Below the pieces are notes generated by a model. It saw only the letters and a list, made by a program, of their open reading frames with translations, ran no database searches and was not told the DNA's origin. 43,204 nt of DNA, taken from IMG/VR virus record IMGVR_UViG_3300042691_043479, positions 1-43,204 of that record, one strand, 5' to 3'. Below are positions 40,774 to 43,204 of the stretch, piece after piece. The position numbers and the translations under genes are program-made. The stretch is from a virus. The first letter of the stretch is position 1; the number at the start of each line of letters is the position of its first letter.

Positions 40774-43204
40774 TTAAACCGCAAATTGCGCTCTAATGGC
40801 TCTAATAGGATCTACATTAGATGCAGCTACTTGAGAAGCAGTTGGGTATTGTTGTTTGGGTTGATTACCACCTGCAATAACAATATTATTATTGTTAGAA
40901 TTTTGTTTTTTATCAAAAATACTAGCTAATTTAAAAATAGCTTGACTGAGGTTGTCTAAAGTATCATTGGTATTAGCGGTATTAGAAGCAACATCTTTAA
41001 GAATATTATTACTGATTTCAATTCCTTTGGAATCTACCTTTAATCCTTCTGGTAATATTTGACTTAACTTGTTGAAAATTGTTGTATCGGAATCTTCTGT
41101 TTTCGATCCTTCTGGTAATATTTGATCTAATTTACTAAGGGGTGCTACAACTTCGTGTTCCCCACCTTCAGCTACGGTAACTTTTCTTCCCCCTGGTGTT
41201 GGTGATACAATACCACCTTCAGCTAATCCAATATCATTAGGATCTAGTTTTGGTTGTTCGGGTGCCATACCAACCCAAGAACGAGGATCCAAAGACAAAT
41301 TGTCTACGTAATTGCTTATGGCTCCTTTGATACTATCTGTTATATTTCCAAAGAAATTAGTAACCTTATCCCAAACACTAGTTTTCATCCAAGACATTAA
41401 ATCACTAATGACATTAGAAGAACTTTGTTCGACATCTGCAGGAGCTTCTACTTTATCATTACCCCACCAATCCGTAATTTTGCTCCACCAACCTTTAATA
41501 CTTTCCCATGTTTTAGAAGCAAATCCTGTAACCCTATCCCAAACTTTGTTTTTCATCCAAGACATTAATGCTGAAAATTGTTTTCCTAAATACGAATTGG
41601 AGACTTCTTCTTTAACTTCGCTCCACCAATTTTTAGTATTACTCCACCAATTTTTAACGCCATCTTTAATTTTAGAAGCATAATCAGAAATAGTATTTGT
41701 GATTTTATCTTTTAAATTAACAGCAAAATCTTTAATATCAGAACCAATTTTTCCAAAGAAATCTCCAACAGCTTGAGTCTTTTCGTTCCACCAATTTTTA
41801 GCATTATTCCACCACTCTTTAGCTGCATTCCATGTTCTGGAAGCAAAACCAAAAACCTTATCCCAAATTATTGTTTTAATATAACTTGTTAAGTCTTCCA
41901 TTACTTTAAGTTGACCGCCAACTACTTGTTCTTGTTTCTCTTCAGTATATCCGAAGAGATCCATAACCCAACCAGTACCTGGAATAATTCTTGATAATTG
42001 TGTTAAACCTTTCGCCCAATCTTTATTATAAAATGCTTCGCCTGCTTTTATTAATCTACCAATGACTGGTAGATATTTTGATTTTTCATAAATCCAACCA
42101 GCTAAACCTTTAAAGAAATCACCAATCAATCCACCTTTCTTTTTACTAGCTTCAGCAGAAGATCCACCAGCCTTATAGTCTAAAAATGCATTAAGAACAT
42201 CTAATCCTAAAGCAATACCCGAACCAATCAAACCAAAACCAGGAACAACAGCAAATGCGTTAGCTATACCCGATAAAACATCTATAACACCTCCTATAAT
42301 ATCTCCTTTTTTAAATCGGGTGTAAGCAAACCCTAAACTAATTACAGTACCAACTAAAGGTATCCTTCTTAAAAGAGGTGCAAGAAACTTTAATAAACCA
42401 GAAGCCATCTTTGTAAAAAGACCGGCAGATTTACCAATAGCGGTAGTAATAGTTTTTGCTATTCCTTTTCCGAAGATACTTCTCAACCCCTTATAAGCGG
42501 TCTTTAATAGATTAACAGGAGCATTAACTAAAGACTTCATATTTTTTATAAAGGTGAGTGCTCCTTTTTCTAAAAGTTTTAATCCGCCCATTATACCAAC
42601 TTTACTAAAAATTTTAAGTAATCCTTTAAATGGCCCATCTGTTTGAAGACCCGTTACTAAAGCTGCTACCCCACCTAAAAGTAAAGCAATACCACCACCA
42701 GCCATTAATGCCCCCTTCAATACACCCAATAAACCAGGGCCTAAAAGACTTAAAAGACCACCTTCTCCCCATTTCTTTTTTTCTTCTTTATCTTTTGGTT
42801 TTTCTCCTTTTCCTAAAATACCCTTTAAAAGATCTGGCAATCTTCTTTCTAAACTTTTAAACCCATCATCAGTAATTCCGTGTAATAATACTTTTTGTGG
42901 TACTTCTTCGTCTTTAATAAGATCTGCTTGAGATTTAGATTCTTTCTTTTCTTTGGGACCAAATAAACCAAATAAACCTCCTTTTTTAAATCTCTCTAAA
43001 AAACCATCTTTAGGTGCAGATTCTTTCTTTTCTTTGGGTGTTAATAAATTTCCAAACCATTTTTTATTTTTTAATTCATTTAATGAATTTTTAATGGGTT
43101 TAAAAATATCATACCTTGGTAATAAATTTTCTAAAGATTTTTTAAATTTACTAAAGTCGGGTAATTTAAAATCTGGAATCTTAGGTAATCTAAGGTTCTT
43201 AAAG
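40774..43204 (-). CDS. 29: Tape measure protein, N-terminus outside window (about 809 codons visible)
   Basis: The frame is open from the right edge to the stop at 40774. A TTG at 42840 is internal, because upstream codons read on without a stop (for example LRLPKIPDFKLPDFSKFKKS at the edge). The visible start is Lys/Phe-rich, followed by a long hydrophobic stretch (LLSLLGPGLLGVLKGALMAG, GGIALLLGGVAALVTG). Repeated Trp-rich units follow (WDKVFGFASRTWNAAKEWWN, VWDRVTGFASKTWESIKGWW, SVWDKVTNFFGNITDSIKGA). Near the C-terminus GGIVSPTPGGRKVTVAEGGE with HEVVAPLSKL is the typical end region of phage tape measures. It sets tail length and may exit into the host membrane. The gene number is by analogy with T4. 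Confidence 0.82.
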   Translation of the reverse strand, partial: FKNLRLPKIPDFKLPDFSKFKKSLENLLPRYDIFKPIKNSLNELKNKKWFGNLLTPKEKKESAPKDGFLERFKKGGLFGLFGPKEKKESKSQADLIKDEEVPQKVLLHGITDDGFKSLERRLPDLLKGILGKGEKPKDKEEKKKWGEGGLLSLLGPGLLGVLKGALMAGGGIALLLGGVAALVTGLQTDGPFKGLLKIFSKVGIMGGLKLLEKGALTFIKNMKSLVNAPVNLLKTAYKGLRSIFGKGIAKTITTAIGKSAGLFTKMASGLLKFLAPLLRRIPLVGTVISLGFAYTRFKKGDIIGGVIDVLSGIANAFAVVPGFGLIGSGIALGLDVLNAFLDYKAGGSSAEASKKKGGLIGDFFKGLAGWIYEKSKYLPVIGRLIKAGEAFYNKDWAKGLTQLSRIIPGTGWVMDLFGYTEEKQEQVVGGQLKVMEDLTSYIKTIIWDKVFGFASRTWNAAKEWWNNAKNWWNEKTQAVGDFFGKIGSDIKDFAVNLKDKITNTISDYASKIKDGVKNWWSNTKNWWSEVKEEVSNSYLGKQFSALMSWMKNKVWDRVTGFASKTWESIKGWWSKITDWWGNDKVEAPADVEQSSSNVISDLMSWMKTSVWDKVTNFFGNITDSIKGAISNYVDNLSLDPRSWVGMAPEQPKLDPNDIGLAEGGIVSPTPGGRKVTVAEGGEHEVVAPLSKLDQILPEGSKTEDSDTTIFNKLSQILPEGLKVDSKGIEISNNILKDVASNTANTNDTLDNLSQAIFKLASIFDKKQNSNNNNIVIAGGNQPKQQYPTASQVAASNVDPIRAIRAQFAV

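Noticed and set aside
1-43204. Diversity-generating retroelement acting on the adhesins
   Set aside because: No reverse transcriptase and no template/variable repeat pair with A-specific changes was seen in this window; the rest of the genome is unseen.
42841-43204. Tape measure starting at the TTG at 42840
   Set aside because: The frame continues upstream without a stop to the window edge with tape-measure-like sequence, so the gene is partial.

Overview
The window is part of a large, AT-rich, T4-like contractile-tailed phage (myovirus) genome. The call rests on a recognisable set of T4-type parts: baseplate wedge proteins of the gp25 and gp6 families, a gp53-like wedge protein, a gp27-like hub, a probable tube initiator (gp48/gp54 position), a tape measure, a gp14-like neck protein, a gp16-like small terminase and a gp44-like clamp-loader ATPase. 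Class I ribonucleotide reductase and dUTPase are also present. I found no tRNA, rRNA, CRISPR array, integrase or insertion sequence. The host cannot be named from this sequence. Many upstream regions carry an AT-rich box rather than a strong Shine-Dalgarno sequence.

Layout. (1) Positions 1-5497, minus strand: adhesin/fibre genes (autotransporter-type beta-repeat protein, two long repeat fibres, an FnIII + LamG lectin-like protein). (2) 5577-8054, minus: gp14-like neck protein, a protein resembling a degenerate nucleotidyltransferase, and an acidic protein. (3) 8089-27019, minus: about 19 kb of very large, beta-rich virion proteins with PKD-like, NHL-propeller-like, LamG-like, Ig-like and autotransporter beta-repeat sequence, including tandem paralogues. 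(4) 27026-31231, minus: baseplate wedge block (PKD-bearing gp7-position protein, gp6, gp25). (5) 31279-37575, mainly plus: a nucleotide-metabolism and replication island (nrdB, nrdA, a small conserved gene, dut, clamp loader), with a plus-strand fibre-like gene and a minus-strand small terminase inside it. (6) 37572-43204, minus: small Cys-tailed protein, gp27-like hub, gp53-like protein, gp48/54-like protein and the tape measure, which runs off the right edge.

How the parts relate. Read along the minus strand, the order tape measure - tube initiator - gp53 - hub - (island) - gp25 - gp6 - gp7-position protein - adhesin block - gp14 follows T4 morphogenesis order. However, the T4 gp8-gp12/wac/gp13 interval is replaced by an unusual array of surface-adhesion domains. 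Genes are packed tightly (TAATG, ATGA and 1-5 bp junctions) and there is no intergenic gap over 100 bp. A motif close to the T4 late promoter (TATAAATA/TTAAATAAT) lies only 2-11 nt before the start codon of most structural genes and is absent before nrdB, nrdA, dut and the clamp loader. Three hairpin-plus-T-run terminators mark transcript ends in the left 8 kb.

The most novel material is the adhesin block: a duplicated two-gene fibre/adhesin cassette, a four-copy Cys/Trp motif (C-x-x-KYG-x-x-W-x-W) in a 1507-residue protein, a jellyroll apparently split by a propeller, and a DGG-x-(F/Y) C-terminus shared by otherwise unrelated virion proteins.
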